Source of the DNA: Ceratodon purpureus
Taxonomy: Eukaryota > Streptophyta > Bryopsida > Pseudoditrichales > Ditrichaceae
Direction: 5' to 3'
Length of the DNA: 64,000 bases
NCBI GenBank assembly: GCA_014871385.1
Contig: CM026427.1
Location: 4,720,988 to 4,784,987, forward strand
Position numbers and translations under genes: made by a program. Numbering within the stretch: position 1 is the stretch's first letter; each line of letters begins with the position of its first letter. Positions 11,791-23,479 of this stretch are shown here, one piece after another. The notes beneath the pieces are model-generated. The model was not told where the DNA came from, ran no database searches, and worked only from the letters and a program-made list of their open reading frames with translations.

Positions 11791-13394
11791 AACACTACAT
11801 GATTCTTACCACCATTCTTCTAATGTGGTCAATAACAGGAATATTGACCACTCAGCATACATATCACATTGCTCGTCACAATGAAGATTCACAATCTTTT
11901 GTATTTGTAAGCGAGTGATTCATTTGTTTCGATCCATGCGACTCTTGTTGAGATTGCTTGCCGATTACTTCCCATCCTCATGATCATATTATGACGGTGT
12001 CCTTGATCGAAGATTTCGATTGTTTGAAGTGGTTGCACAAGTGATTGCATTCTTACTCACAGACACGATGACATCAGTACTGGAGTAGTTTTATTTATTT
12101 GGATCTGGTCTAATCATTTTTTAGTTTCGGAAGTGATGGAACTTCCGGAACAGGAAGATCATGTTTTCATAAAAGATTGCAGTACCTGCTAATGCAAATT
12201 CTTGCATTGGACAGCGCTGATGGCAACGTCGTGTAAATGAAACTGGACCCATGTTATGGTATCTCGTGTCAGTCAGATGTCTCAAGGCGGAACCATAATT
12301 ACTGTCAAAAAGTGCCTTGAATACCTGCACACTTTCCGAACTGTTACTTACCGTCATGCTGCCACGATAATTTGGGAAAACCGTTGACGCGCTTACATTC
12401 TCCGAAAAGAACATGCCAGAATGACACCGGTCTCACTCTGCTGCATCAATTTCGTGAGCATGCTTTGTTCGAAATTCCTTCCTAGTCTCTTCCACTTGGT
12501 CCTTGACTTCTTCGCTTCTAAGTTAATGTTGTTTGCGACGACACTCGTCACTTGCTCTCTAGCAAGTCAAAGCGCCATTGCACATAGCCTGCGAGTTCAT
12601 GCACCCCACCCAAGACCTCTAATCGACAAAACTAGCGTACACAAATTACGTGTTCTACATTACCCGCATAAATCTCAATACCCCTGAGAAATTACTAAAC
12701 ATTCAGCAAACGATCAAATAAAATTAATATACTCACGTCACTTGCAGCGCAAACGTTTAGTGTAGCTCAGCAGATGTTTTGCAAAACTTATTCTTCTGTG
12801 TCCCAATAAATTGAACAGCTACACAAGCTCAACCCACCCACAGCCAAGAAAGATATCACATCATTTCAAAAAACTCAAGATCTTCTCACAGTAATAAATA
12901 TTCCAGTAGATTATCAAACTTGAAACAGAACAGAACAAACCCCAGCAAGCTCAATCGAAATTTAAGATCCGTTATTAGTCACTCGCTCAGATACACAACC
13001 TCAAAGGGGCTCAAAGAAGCTTCTAAAGTCCCGAAGAGATAGCTAAAAAGGCGACCACCAGTGCAGAAGGTGCTCATGACAAGCAACTCACTCACTCACT
13101 TCTCCAAAGGAATTAGCTAATGGACGTTAATTAGGGTTTCCCGGATGTGAACCCATCGTTGTTCATAAAAATGAAAAATCTGGCATTGTAATCAACGATC
13201 GGTGCTTCGAGCTCAGAATCCTCTCATATCTGCTTTCAATGAAAAAAGCCATACGCGTTCCAGAAGCTCTACACTGTCAAGACCGGACCCATTGTACCTG
13301 AGAATGAAAGACTCGATCAGCAAATATATTCATGGACGCTTCTTTGAAACATCGTACCGCAAGCTTTGCTCTTCCGGCTGCGAGACATGATCAC
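11791..13394. other. Spacer between MHX and mitochondrial S17 genes
   Basis: The genes converge here, so this should contain both 3' untranslated regions. Small frames at 12121-12414 (-), 12421-12687 (+) and 13202-13390 (+) have no recognisable domain. I see no repeat or RNA gene. Confidence 0.5.
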
Positions 13395-13872
13395 CTAGCT
13401 AGCTGGAGTTGAATTTGATGTAGAAGTGGCTGCGGACGACGAAGCTTGCGCTTCTGATTGCGCTAATTTCGCTGCAGTAATTTGGGACAAATCCGGGGCC
13501 TGGAAAATTCTGGCCCTTCGGATTATATCCTGGACTATCCAATGCTTCCGCTTGCTCAAAGGCCGTGACGATTCTAATCTCACCTGCAAATCCCACAAAG
13601 AAATCTCAACAAAAATCGACTCTAAACCCTAAACCCTGAAACCCATGACCTAACTTCCACAAAAATGATCCAATTCAACAGAATGGCGATCGGAGCACGC
13701 GAGTGATGACCTCATCGCCGATGTTACAGGCGTTGGTCTCGTCATGCGCCATGAACTTGGACGTGCGGCGCACAAGCTTGGGGTAGCGAGGGTGCTGCCA
13801 CATTCGCTGCACGGCCACCACCACAGACTTGGTCATCTTGTTGGAGACCACCTTCCCCACCACCGTCTTCAT
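13395..13872 (-). CDS. RPS17: Mitochondrial-type small-subunit ribosomal protein uS17
   Basis: There are two coding exons on the reverse strand, 13711-13872 and 13395-13583, joined in phase 0, giving 116 residues. Exon 1 starts MKTVVGKVVSNKMTKSVVV and includes RRTSKFMAHDETNACNIGDE. Exon 2 continues VRLESSRPLSKRKHWIVQDI and ends with a Ser/Ala/Thr-rich tail. This is the OB-fold S17 signature. It closely follows the Arabidopsis mitochondrial-type S17 (EMB1129) in motif order, length and Ser/Ala-rich tail. S17 binds 16S-type rRNA early in small-subunit assembly. The ATG at 13870-13872 was chosen because it matches the family start; the frame is open further upstream without conservation. The donor (GAG|GTCATC) is weak but gives the expected protein. 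The 127-nt intron holds a telo-box. Confidence 0.9.
13624..13637. promoter_or_regulatory. Telo-box inside the S17 intron
   Basis: AAACCCTAAACCCT lies in the single intron of the S17 gene. Telo-boxes near the starts of plant ribosomal-protein genes are well known. This placement fits intron-mediated or promoter-proximal control, but that role is inferred. Confidence 0.5.
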
Positions 13873-14119
13873 CTTCACCTCCTCTTCGTCGGCACCCCGG
13901 TCTCCAGATCTCTGATTTCGTGCTCTCGCACGATCGCCTCCCCAGTGCAAATCTCCTGCACTAGTGTGTGCTCTGATCCTCTGCGACACATATGCCGCAC
14001 ACCACACTAGATTCTTTCAGTGCCCAATTCACTACGCCGTTTTGGACGCAAATTCCGAGCAGAATGTGCATCCTCTTTTTGGCTGTATAAATTTTATGCA
14101 GTTGAAGCCAAAGAACTAA

Positions 14120-15195
14120 GGGCCGGTTTACACTATGGTGGAGAAGGCCTCCGGTCGGTCAAGAATGCTTGGCCAAGACATGGTTATATGAGGCAAATGG
14201 TGGATGTGACGGAGAAGAATTTAAGGCAATAAAATATTTCAAAAGGAGTCTTGACCGGTTGTAGTCTAAACACCTAGAGGAGAAGCTTAACGGACAAGTC
14301 CACCGGAGAAGTGTACCGGTGAAGAGAAACTCACCAAATTGTGAAGTTTTTTTTTGATAAAAATCACAATTCTCTACATTCACATTGTAACAAAAAATTT
14401 AAACAAGAATCGTTTTCATAAAAAATGAATATGCATATGTATGACAATTTGACTAAACTTCAAAATTATTTTGTTATTAAATTATGCGGAAGAATAATAA
14501 TTTTTTTGGTTGATTTTCACTTTTCATAATTAAAAAATATCTCATGGTAATATAATATTCAGTTTTAGTCAAAAAAATAATTAAAATTACCAAATTGCCA
14601 ATTGTCAACTTTGGCCCATATATCAACACCTAATCAATAACAAAAATACCATGGGTACCCTACATGCTCATGTCTTAAAAAACATGATAAAAAGCCCAAA
14701 AAATAAACTCTAAGCCTTCACAATGGCTTTGTAAAAAAATTACAGCATGAAGAGCTAGAGTGAGAAGTGTATATATCTAATTTTAAGAAGAAGAAGACAC
14801 AAGCAAAAGGTGGAGGTGGACCACAAGCCAAGGAGGCTTATCTTGGCAATCACGAGGTGCATGGTTCAAATCTTGATGGTAGAATCTACGGCTTATATTT
14901 GTTTCGGCAAAAGATTTTTTATTAACTTGGGCTTCTCCGGAGGTGGAGTTTCTTCTCCGGCCTCTTGAGGCTGGACAAGAAACTCCTCCTCCGGAAAAGA
15001 GTTTCAACTCCAAAAAGTGCTGCCATGTAGGCGGCCATGTCATTTTATCATCCATGAGAAAACTTCACCACCATTCTTGTCTTCACCTAATGTAAACACC
15101 TTCCGGTGAAGAGTTGCATTTTCGGCCAATCACAATTCACAAATGCCCTTTTTTTCATGACCGGTGGACTTCTCCACCGTAGTCTAAACTGGCCC
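14120..15195. mobile_element. 1.1-kb non-autonomous Harbinger-like element
   Basis: The ends are inverted repeats: GGGCCGGTTTACACTATGG at the left, and CCGTAGTCTAAACTGGCCC at the right, with TAA on both sides (14117-14119 and 15196-15198). GGGCC ends with a TWA target duplication are typical of PIF/Harbinger. Subterminal DNA is rich in short inverted CTTCTCCGG/CCGGAGAAG motifs. No transposase is encoded. A similar end, TGA then GGGCCGGTTTACATC, occurs at 40812. Confidence 0.8.
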
Positions 15196-15237
15196 TAAGT
15201 ACAAAAACTATAAGTTGCTTTACAATGAACATACGGG

Positions 15238-15309
15238 ATCAGAGTGGCGCAGAGGAAGCGTGGTGGGCCCACAACCTACAGGTCCGAGGATCGAAACCTT
15301 TGATTCTAA
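15238..15309 (+). pseudogene. Initiator-tRNA(Met)-like pseudogene or SINE head
   Basis: ATCAGAGTGGCGCAG, GAAGCGTGGTGGGCCCA and GGATCGAAACCT match the plant initiator tRNA-Met D-arm, anticodon stem and T-arm in order. The anticodon position reads CAC in place of CAT. The 3' acceptor strand (ATTCTAAT) no longer pairs well with ATCAGAG. It is therefore not a working initiator tRNA. It may be a decayed tRNA gene or the tRNA-derived head of a SINE. Confidence 0.7.
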
Positions 15310-15364
15310 TAAATCAGAGACATAATCTTCCATCCTGAGACACCTCTTGGATATTAATATCTAA

Positions 15365-15550
15365 GCCCTTACACCTCATTTGGAAAGAAGTGAAGGCTGA
15401 AATGATTTATAGTTTCACAACTAAGTTCTCTGATTTTAGGGATGTGAGAATCTAGTCGTGAAAATTCTCACACCCCTAAAATCCGAGAATTTGGTTGTGA
15501 AACTATCAATCATTTGAGCCTTCACTTCTTCCCAAGTGAGGTGTAAGGGC
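15365..15550. mobile_element. 186-bp foldback element
   Basis: This is a long palindrome. GCCCTTACACCTCATTTGG at the left pairs with CCAAGTGAGGTGTAAGGGC at the right, and pairing continues nearly to the centre (GTGAGAAT / ATTCTCAC near 15445-15470). It could form a hairpin with an arm of about 80 bp. No coding capacity and no clear target duplication were seen. It is probably a MITE, or an inverted duplication capable of giving hairpin RNA if transcribed. Confidence 0.75.
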
Positions 15551-15560
15551 CAATTTCCTT

Positions 15561-15690
15561 TAGCCCCTCCCTTTGTTTTTTGTTCAGAAGTAGTTTGTAG
15601 TTTTAGTCCACCAATTCCTTTAGAAGTTGCTTTAATTTTGTAATAGCCCCTCCCTTTGTTTTTTGTTCAAAAGTAGTTTGTAGTTTTAGT
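15561..15690 (+). repeat. 47-bp direct repeat pair
   Basis: TAGCCCCTCCCTTTGTTTTT and the bases after it occur at 15561-15607 and again at 15644-15690, 83 bp apart with one or two differences. Their origin is unknown; they abut the retroelement fossil to the right. Confidence 0.75.
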
Positions 15691-15918
15691 ATGAGTTTCT
15701 TTCTAGTTTTCGGATAGTCTTCAAATACTGATGACCATTGGCTTCATTTCTAGACCTTTCCGAGCATTGCTCTCCCCCGAGTGTTTTCATTCGCTCTAGT
15801 CACTTTCCCAACCTTTTCGGTTGCTTTTGCAGTGGAATTCCTGCCTTTCTGCACGTTCTCTGCTCTGGCCCTTGTGGTCTTGTTTCTTTCTTTCATTTCT
15901 TAACCCCGGTGGGAATTT

Positions 15919-16251
15919 TCAAGTCCACCAACTCCTCACGAAACTATTAAGGTTGGTAGCAACGATTGTGATGCGCTCCTTGCCGAGAGTGTCATGTATG
16001 AGGAAATGATCATCCATTCGTTCTAGCCATTCCCTAATCTTTGACCCAGTTGAATTGGTGAAGGGAGCTGGTAGCTTCAATCCTTGAGCCGCCTTGCCCA
16101 CCCTATTTGCCGCGCCGGCATTAACTCTTTCCTTAAGAGTCGCCAACTCAATCGCCATCGCCGAATTTCGTATCAACGCTTGTTGAAACATCCCCATCAT
16201 GGTCATCATGAATTGTTGGGGATCTTGCATATCGGCCTCTTGGTTTTGCAT
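15919..16251 (-). mobile_element. Ty3/Gypsy-type gag fossil
   Basis: A reverse-strand fragment resembles the start of the plant Ty3/Gypsy gag protein: LPAPFTNSTGSKIREWLERM, then a retrotransposon-gag-like Trp/Tyr-rich block. Only this piece of the element is recognised. No integrase, reverse transcriptase or long terminal repeats were found around it. It is treated as a broken relic, and its age cannot be estimated without its repeats. Confidence 0.65.
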
Positions 16252-18138
16252 GGGGCATGCAATCTTTTGGTCCTACTTAATGTCCTAGCAACACAAACAA
16301 TGTAGCCATCTTGATTATGAAGATTTGAATACTTTCAAATCCATGCTTGCAAGCATATCTACACTTTGCCCATGGATAGTTGCATTGAGCATATTCTTTA
16401 TTAAGCAAAATGTCAATCGGATCTCTCGCACAACGAAGACAATACTAACTACAATATGCTTTTGTTTTATGCTAATTATAAAATCTAAAAGAGTAGTGCA
16501 TGGAACTGAAATAAGACATGATGGAAACCGTTGGTGTACTATGAGGGCAATGTATTGGCGAAACTGGAGGATAGGCCAATGATGACAAGCTTAAGACTAG
16601 TAGAAGCGATAGTGAAGGCTCTATTGGACATTGTTTTGTACATGCAAGAATTCCATCTTTGGATTCTTTTACATAGTGCTTCTTTGAGCTTCTCTTTGTG
16701 GGCTCTTTACATAGAAATTTTGGAAAGTTGTCCTTAGGCCCCTTTTTTATTTCTTTTTTTTTCTTTTTAGTGGTGCATTGGGAGCTTTTAGGTAGGTCTT
16801 CAAATCTATATTCATTGGTGGTCTTTGGATCTCCAAAGCATTCTTTCACGATTTTGCAAGATCATTACACATTTGCAAATTTTTAATCTTGAATCTAATA
16901 GAAAGCAAAATGAATCTTATAGAAAGCAAAATTGCAAATGCAATAGAAAGCAAAATGAATAGATCAGAGAAACTAAGTGGAATAAAAAGAAAATTTGAAT
17001 TTTATTTGTAGTCTACTGGAATGCATTCATGAATCTAATAGAAAGCAAAATTGCTAGATTAGAGAAACTAAATGGAATAGGAATGAAAGAGTAGACACAA
17101 ATTAAGGAAATTGAAAAGTATTACTTTAGACAATATAGTATATATATATATAAGTGATAGATGATAAACCTTTCTTATGCTTATTAATCGAATTTAGAAA
17201 CCTCCTTTGTCACTTCTTCATCTTGAACTTATGCAAAAGGTTTCGCACATTCTCTTCTCCTTAAATGAAAACCTCTAAATGATTATGTAGAATAAGAGCA
17301 TCTCCAATGGGATGCTCCAACGGCCATGGGCTCCCATGCTCTTTTGGTAAAGGAAGGATTTAGCATCTAAACCAAACACTTCACAAACCCAATAAAACCC
17401 AACTAACCTAGGCACTTAAGAGTCAAAGCCCTCAAAGACTATAGGAATCATACAAATACAAAGGAAAGATGTCAAAATTGCATAAAACAAGGCAAAACAA
17501 TCCAAAAACATAGTAGAGCTCCTCTTATCAACTCTGAACCTCTCCAACTCTACTTGTCGTAGTGTAGAATGATTGCAGGGATGGAGTTCTTGCCCCTAAC
17601 CCTCCGATGAAATTGTTGACCTAACTCTATTTATCCAAGTTGGCTGACAGAAATCATCCAAGCCAACTGGCAGAATTCATCCAAGTCAACCGACAAAATT
17701 CATCCACATGAATTAGATGAGTGTCGGAGAACTACTTAGATGAAACTAATGGAGAAATGGATGGAACTGAGAGGGAGAGACCATCCACTTCAAAGAGGAA
17801 CATGGGCACTGCACATTTCTCCTCTTTCGTGTGGCTCTCTATCCCTCCCCTCTTCCACTCTGCATCTTACGAGTTACTTGACTGAGTAGAGGATCTATTG
17901 ACAACGCAGCAGTTATAATCAGACATGGCTGTCGTAGAGGTTGGCACTGTGGGCTAAATGGAGCAACAAGTGCCGCAACCGCAACGCAAAGGAAAAAAGG
18001 AGGAGAACTTTTGTTTTGGAGGAGGAGAGACAATTGTGTTGTAACGTCTTGCATGTGTTGCAAGATCTTGTAGTAGGAAATGGTCAATGTAGTGTTGCGT
18101 TTTGTTAATGTTTACACGAGTATTAGGATAAAAATAAA
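16252..18138. other. Repeat-rich spacer
   Basis: No gene is recognised. It holds an AATAGAAAGCAAAATGAAT-type interspersed repeat at 16889-17090 and a possible terminal repeat at 17296-17318 (TAA, then GAGCATCTCCAATGGGATGC). That terminus resembles the 6265 MITE and could be the left end of the element whose ORF1 remnant follows at 18139. A reverse-strand frame at 16472-16849 has no domain. Confidence 0.5.
16889..17090. repeat. Irregular repeats of AATAGAAAGCAAAAT
   Basis: At least four copies of TAATAGAAAGCAAAAT or close variants. Two are followed by a longer shared stretch with AGAGAAACTAA-TGGAATA, which suggests local duplication. Confidence 0.75.
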
Positions 18139-18558
18139 TTGTATGGATTTAGACCATCACAAAGTTTAGAGTCAAATTGGAGTCCTATTAAGCATGAGTT
18201 TAGCAATTTTATAGGAGTTTATCAAGAGATTGTTGGCTTAAATCAACTAGGAAAAACCTTCAAAGACATTTTGAGAGACGTTTTGGACTTATATAGACAA
18301 AAATCCTCCAAAGGTACAGAATTTGTGTATTTGCATTGTTGGTATTTGGTGAAAGAGGTGCCTAGGTGGGATCAAAGCCTCACATACAACGCCACTTGGA
18401 GCGCCTTTACAACAAAGTTCAATTTAGGCAACGTAATAGTGACGACCATGACATTAACAGACATGGCTAGCCAACTTTTAGTGGTAATTTCAAAGAGGAT
18501 GACAAGCAAGACCAAGAAGATGATGGAGATCGTGCAAAGAAAAATCCGAGTAAGGTGA
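18139..18558 (+). pseudogene. Harbinger ORF1-like (SANT/NAM-associated) remnant
   Basis: A 139-codon frame contains RPSQSLESNWSPIKHEFSNF, IGVYQEIVGLNQLGKTF and a LHCWYLVKEVPRW block. This is the motif order of plant SANT/Myb-like proteins with a NAM-associated C-terminal domain, which PIF/Harbinger elements encode as ORF1 and which helps target the transposase. The N-terminal SANT portion is not found in frame upstream, so this is probably a fragment. It could be a domesticated gene, but nothing suggests an intact promoter or further exons. Confidence 0.6.
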
Positions 18559-20081
18559 TGCCAAGAATTTTGCCTAAGAAAATTTTCAATATATCAAAAA
18601 TTCATAACAAAAATATTAGAGCATGGGCCAATCAAAGTTGCAATTCATGTCCGGATCGACCGTGTCTCCGAGCATGTGGAGTAGGTTGCCACCACCTGGC
18701 CATTATCCACACGCTTTGTAGGCACAACATACTAATATTTTGCAAGTTCCAACTCTACAAAAAAAACCTGAGAACTTAAGGGCTATACGTATGAGAGTTA
18801 AGGAAGATTTAGTAGGTTGTGAGAAATGTGACTAATGTTGTAAGGGGCATTAATCACATTGGTCACAATCTTTGAAATTTTCTCTAATTCTCACATTGTT
18901 GAGCCAAAAATCATCCAAAGCATTATGAATCTTCTAATGGTACTAAATGGACACATTAACATGAATAATAGGACACCACACAGCCTTTTTTAATTTGTTG
19001 GAAGTTGGTACAATCCAAATATTGTAAAAAATTATAAAGTGTTCAATGTTCACAAACATTTACTGGAACGTGTCTTTTGTATATGAAAACTCTATAAAAA
19101 AAACCCGAAAAAATTAAAGGCTCTACATATGACTCATGAGAGTTAAAAAAGATTTATTAGTTTATGACAATGAAACATAAAACTTAGATGTTAGTTCCTA
19201 AATCCATCCAAAATTTTCAATCATTCAAATTGTATGATGTTGAACATCATTTACTTTGTGTTTAAAATCAACATATATTACTATCATCTTATTATATTGT
19301 ACTTTACCTTTATTATATAGTAATTTTATTTTAATTAAATATGTATGATATGCTTATATTGTCTTATCGTACATGTATTTGAAGCATTTGTATAGTTATT
19401 ACCTTTAAAAATATATATGTTTTTTTCTTGTTTTGAGTTTTTGGTGCTTTTAGGCGTCATGCCATCTTCATCAAACCCCAAAAATGAAAATAATGAAAAA
19501 ATCTAAGAGCCACATATATAAAAAATCACGTAAGCATGCCAAAGTGGAAAGGATGAAACATTTAGAGAATGATAGTTCATAGGAATTATCATTTGATAAA
19601 CTTTGACATGTTGAGTGTACTTATTTGCTCATCGTAAGTGAGAATTTCATTCGAAAATATAGGTATTGCCTTGTGAATACATACTAAAGAATCAAATATT
19701 TAGAAAGTAATTTAAAGATGAAGAAGTTGACCTATCCGAAAGTACAATTATATATGATTATCATAAAATCCGTAAAACTTTCCTTCAAAATTTTAATGAA
19801 AAAGGGGAAGATGAAAATTATGTCCAAATTATATAGACTTGGATTACAAAATATATTATAAGCATGTATTGAATTTATAGAATTGCCAAGGTTTTATAAT
19901 TCAAAGTTTATGAGATTATCATGTAGTTGTCAAATGTTGCAAATCATTTATTGTCGAAAAAAAGGATAATCTCTTATTAGGGTATATAATGCAATATGAA
20001 TTGTAACTCTCTTTTGTTTTAAAAAAAATACTATTGATTCTATGAATTTACCAAATAGAATAAAAATGCACATTATTTATT
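18559..20081. other. AT-rich spacer with diverged direct repeats
   Basis: No gene is recognised. A block around 18758-18840 (AAAAAAAACCTGAGAACTTA, then GAGAGTTAAGGAAGATT) recurs diverged at 19095-19175. The remainder is AT-rich and may be old transposon sequence. Confidence 0.5.
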
Positions 20082-20933
20082 TTAACCCCTAAACAGCAAC
20101 AGTGTTTTTGCTCAAAACTGCCTCCAAAAAGTCCATTTTGAAAGCAAGCTGGATAGTGCAAAATTGGAAGTTGGAACCAATTTTGGTATTTCCAACCATA
20201 AGATTTTGCATCTAACTTCTATGTCTATATGCCCACCAAATCCCACACTCTCATTCCTTACCATTTGAGAGATTGTAACATTCAAAGTTGAAGAAAAAGT
20301 TTTTTTTACCTTACAAAAGAGGGACAGCAGTCTTTTGGAGTCCAAAAAAATCATTTTTTTGAGTAGATTTAGTATGCACCCCTTCAGATTCTTGTTTCTA
20401 GGTGAGTTAGATACATGTCCACAAAATTTCATGCCCATGAAAGGTGTGGAACCTTGAGAAATCATCAATTTCCACAAGGGGGTATGCTGAAATTCACATA
20501 CAAAGGCCGTTTTTTTACAACAAAAATACCATATTAAATTCTTCGGTTGAAAATCCAAACGGTGGAAACATGCTCTAGTGCCTCTTCTATATATAGGTTT
20601 TTTTAGTTTTGAAAAACATTAAATTCTTGAGTTTTGGTGGAATTTCAGTATTTTGTCTTTAGGCAGATTTGGGCAGATTTGGGCAGTTTTGGGCAGAAAT
20701 TGCTACATTCATAGTGGCTGAGAGCCTGCCCAAAGATTGACTGAAATCTATAAAATCCCATAACTTTTCCTCACTTCATCAAAAAAAATAAAAATAAAAA
20801 AAAATTCCCATAAATCCTTAAAAATCCTTTTTTCACAAAAAAATTCAATAAATTTCAAGTAAATTTGAATTTTTAGAAACCTGCCTAAAGCCCAAAAACG
20901 CCCGTTCTAGGACAATGGCCATTTACGGGTTAA
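20082..20933 (-). mobile_element. TTAA-flanked element, copy 1 (reverse orientation)
   Basis: TTAA|CCCCTAAACAGC marks the left end and CCATTTACGGG|TTAA the right. The interior is homologous, in reverse, to 21519-22385 and 29158-30035. Shared blocks include the GGGCAGATTTGGGCAG array, a CATTTTT..AACCGTAAGATCTTG-type block and the CAAAACTGCC ends. No intact protein is encoded. TTAA duplication plus a CCC-type terminus is the piggyBac signature. Confidence 0.75.
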
Positions 20934-21518
20934 TATATCAAATCAAGATAATACCATGACTAATATTACACCACATTAAAACTTGAGTGAATATAATAAT
21001 GAAATACATATATGGAAAAATGTATTTTAAGATGATAGTTTAGTATTTACAATATCAACATCTTTTGTGATATTTGATAGTGTTAAAGTTACTTTTAATA
21101 CCAAACAAGTGGTGTTCAATCATATTATTCTGATTTGTATTCCAGATATGTGAAGTGAAGACATATATTAATCTACTTTTAGATAAGAAAATGTTTATTA
21201 TAAAAGGGCTATTCTTTATAAGAAAAAGGGCCTAAATATTCTTCAAATGCAGAGATTGATTCTAAAAGTAATGTTGTTTCATATCACTTGTCAAAGATGA
21301 CACTACATAAAAAAAAACATTTGAGGACATCGGAGACGTAAATTGCAGATAACATATGGAAAATAGCAAGCTCTACATTTAGTCAAAAGATTCACCATCA
21401 CTTCCATCAGCAAGCAAGTACTACAAGTCATATACATGTTAATCTTCATAAAAGTCCAACAAATGTTTCTCAACTACGTTCAAGAAAGAATTTTGTCATT
21501 GAGCCTCATATTGCTTCT
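20934..21518. other. Spacer between two inverted TTAA elements
   Basis: AT-rich DNA without a recognisable gene. It separates two copies of the same element in opposite orientations. With the flanks at 19480-20081 and 22386-23000 it could be parts of one older insertion target. Confidence 0.45.
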
Positions 21519-22385
21519 TTAACCCCTAAACGGCCATTGTCCTGGAATGGGCTTTTTTGAAATTTGGGCAGGTTCCTAAAAATTCAGATTTACTTGAAAA
21601 TTTTTGAATTTTTTTGTGGTAGAAGGTTTTTTCAAGAGGTTTATGGGGATATTTTTTTTATTTTTTTTGGATGAAGTGAGAAAAAGTTATGCTCCTCTGA
21701 GCATAAAACGCCCTTCCGCGGGCAGGCTCTCAGCCACTGTGAATGCAGCAATTTCGCCCAAAACTGCCCAAAACTGCCCAAAACTGCCCAAATCTGCCCA
21801 AATCTGCCTAAAGACGGAACTTTGAAATTCCACCAAAAATTGAGATTTTGATATTTTTCAAAAATAAAAATTTCTAAGTATTGATAAGGTAGTAGAGCAT
21901 GTTCTCACCGTTCGGATTTTTAATCCAAAATTTTTTCATATGCTATTTTTATTGTCAAAAAACGGCCTTTGTTTGTGAATTTCAGTATACCCCCTAGCGG
22001 AAAATGATTGTTTTGGTAACCTTCTACAACTTTTTTGAATATAATTTTTTTAACACAATTAGCTAACTCAGTCTTCTTTGTCGTGCATCAAAACCCCCAA
22101 AATCCATAATGGAAAAAAATGGTTTTTTGGGCCTTCAAAACTCTGCTGATCCCTTTTTGGCAGGGAAAAGAAACTTGTTTTTCAACTTTGAACATTATGA
22201 TCTTGCAATTGGTGAGGAATGAGTGTGTAAGATTTGGTGGACATGTAGACATAGAAGTTAGCTACAAGATCTTACGGTTAGATGTACTAATTAAGACCCC
22301 GAGTTTGCAAAATCCACCTTGCTTTGAAGAGGGGCTGTTTTCAGGCAGTTTTGATGAAAAACACCCTTGGCCGTTTAGGGGTTAA
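21519..22385 (+). mobile_element. TTAA-flanked element, copy 2
   Basis: TTAA|CCCCTAAACGGCC at the left and GGCCGTTTAGGGG|TTAA at the right are perfect 13-bp inverted repeats inside a TTAA duplication. The interior holds a tandem AAACTGCCCA array (21752-21810) and an 88-codon frame with no recognised domain. It is closely similar to 29158-30035, so the two are relatively young copies. Confidence 0.85.
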
Positions 22386-23479
22386 ATATGGAAATATGGA
22401 ATCCTCTGTAATAACTAGGTATACATGAGGAGATCCCTTGAAAGGACAATTTGCCCTTCATCAACATCTGTATAAATTTTAAACTAACAATGAACTTGGT
22501 TTATTTATGAAAAGTGAAAACTTTGTCCACTGGACCCTACATTTTGATACAAGTGATAATCTAATAGAAAAATATATATAATGACTTGCTCTTAGAAACA
22601 AAAAGTAGTTGAAAACTAGAGTAAAGCATCAAATTGATAGGCCTAGTGGAATTCCATGTAAAAAGTATTGGTATTTTACAAATCCACAAAATAAAAATGG
22701 GTAATAAACTTAAGGATGAAGTTTATTGTAATTTTATGAAAAACGATACAGTGCCTTCTGTCAACATATATATTTCTGTTTTAAACCATGATAAATAAAT
22801 ACAAAAAAATTACAATAAAATGCATGGTTCAACACGTCAATTTTTATAGCAATGGGAATGATTTTTATAACATGTAAAAATTGAAGAGGTCATAACTGGA
22901 TTTTGCATATATGGTAAAAAAATTGGTAAAGTATAGAATGATTTGTTATTTTCTAAATATCTTTTCATTAGTTGTGTTTTTTTTTTTGGAAATCTAGAGT
23001 TTTTTCAAAATGTATGCGTGCCAAGAGGATAACAAGGAAAATTTTCATCTTCATATTTCTCATTTATAAGTGACATTTCCTTTATAAAACCAGTGTTAAT
23101 AATCAAGACTCCACAAATATCAAATAACATCAATAGCTCTAGAAATGCAAACAAACAATTATCATCTAATTTTTTTTTAAATAATGAACATAGCATCCTC
23201 GATGCTATCTAGAAACTCTTCTTCACATCTTTGTCATCAAAGCATGCTAAGATGGAGACATGGTTATTATTAAAGAATTTGATTTAAAACAAAACAAATA
23301 ATTATTTTCCAATTCCAAATGAACACAATTTTGATACATTCTAGTTCCTATCAAGGCCTAAAGATGCTAAATTAAATTGCCGTTAAGTCTATAATGTGTA
23401 TCCTTGTTTTCAATTTCTTGAATTCTCAGCATCAAGTCTTGGAATGTGAATCCTTTACAAAATATTATGGGTCGCCTCT
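22386..23479. other. AT-rich spacer
   Basis: No gene is recognised; short frames only. A forward-strand stretch near 22515-22670 reads as short peptide fragments between stops and could be a very decayed element, but it was not identifiable. Confidence 0.45.

Noticed and set aside
15238-15309. A functional tRNA gene
   Set aside because: The anticodon is altered relative to initiator Met and the acceptor stem no longer pairs, so it was listed as a pseudogene or SINE head.
15561-15690. The 47-bp direct repeats as long terminal repeats of the Gypsy fossil
   Set aside because: They are too short and too close together, lie on one side of the gag fragment, and lack recognisable terminal dinucleotides.
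16889-17090. CRISPR-like spaced repeats
   Set aside because: Spacing and repeat length are irregular, there are no cas genes, and the genome is clearly a plant nucleus.
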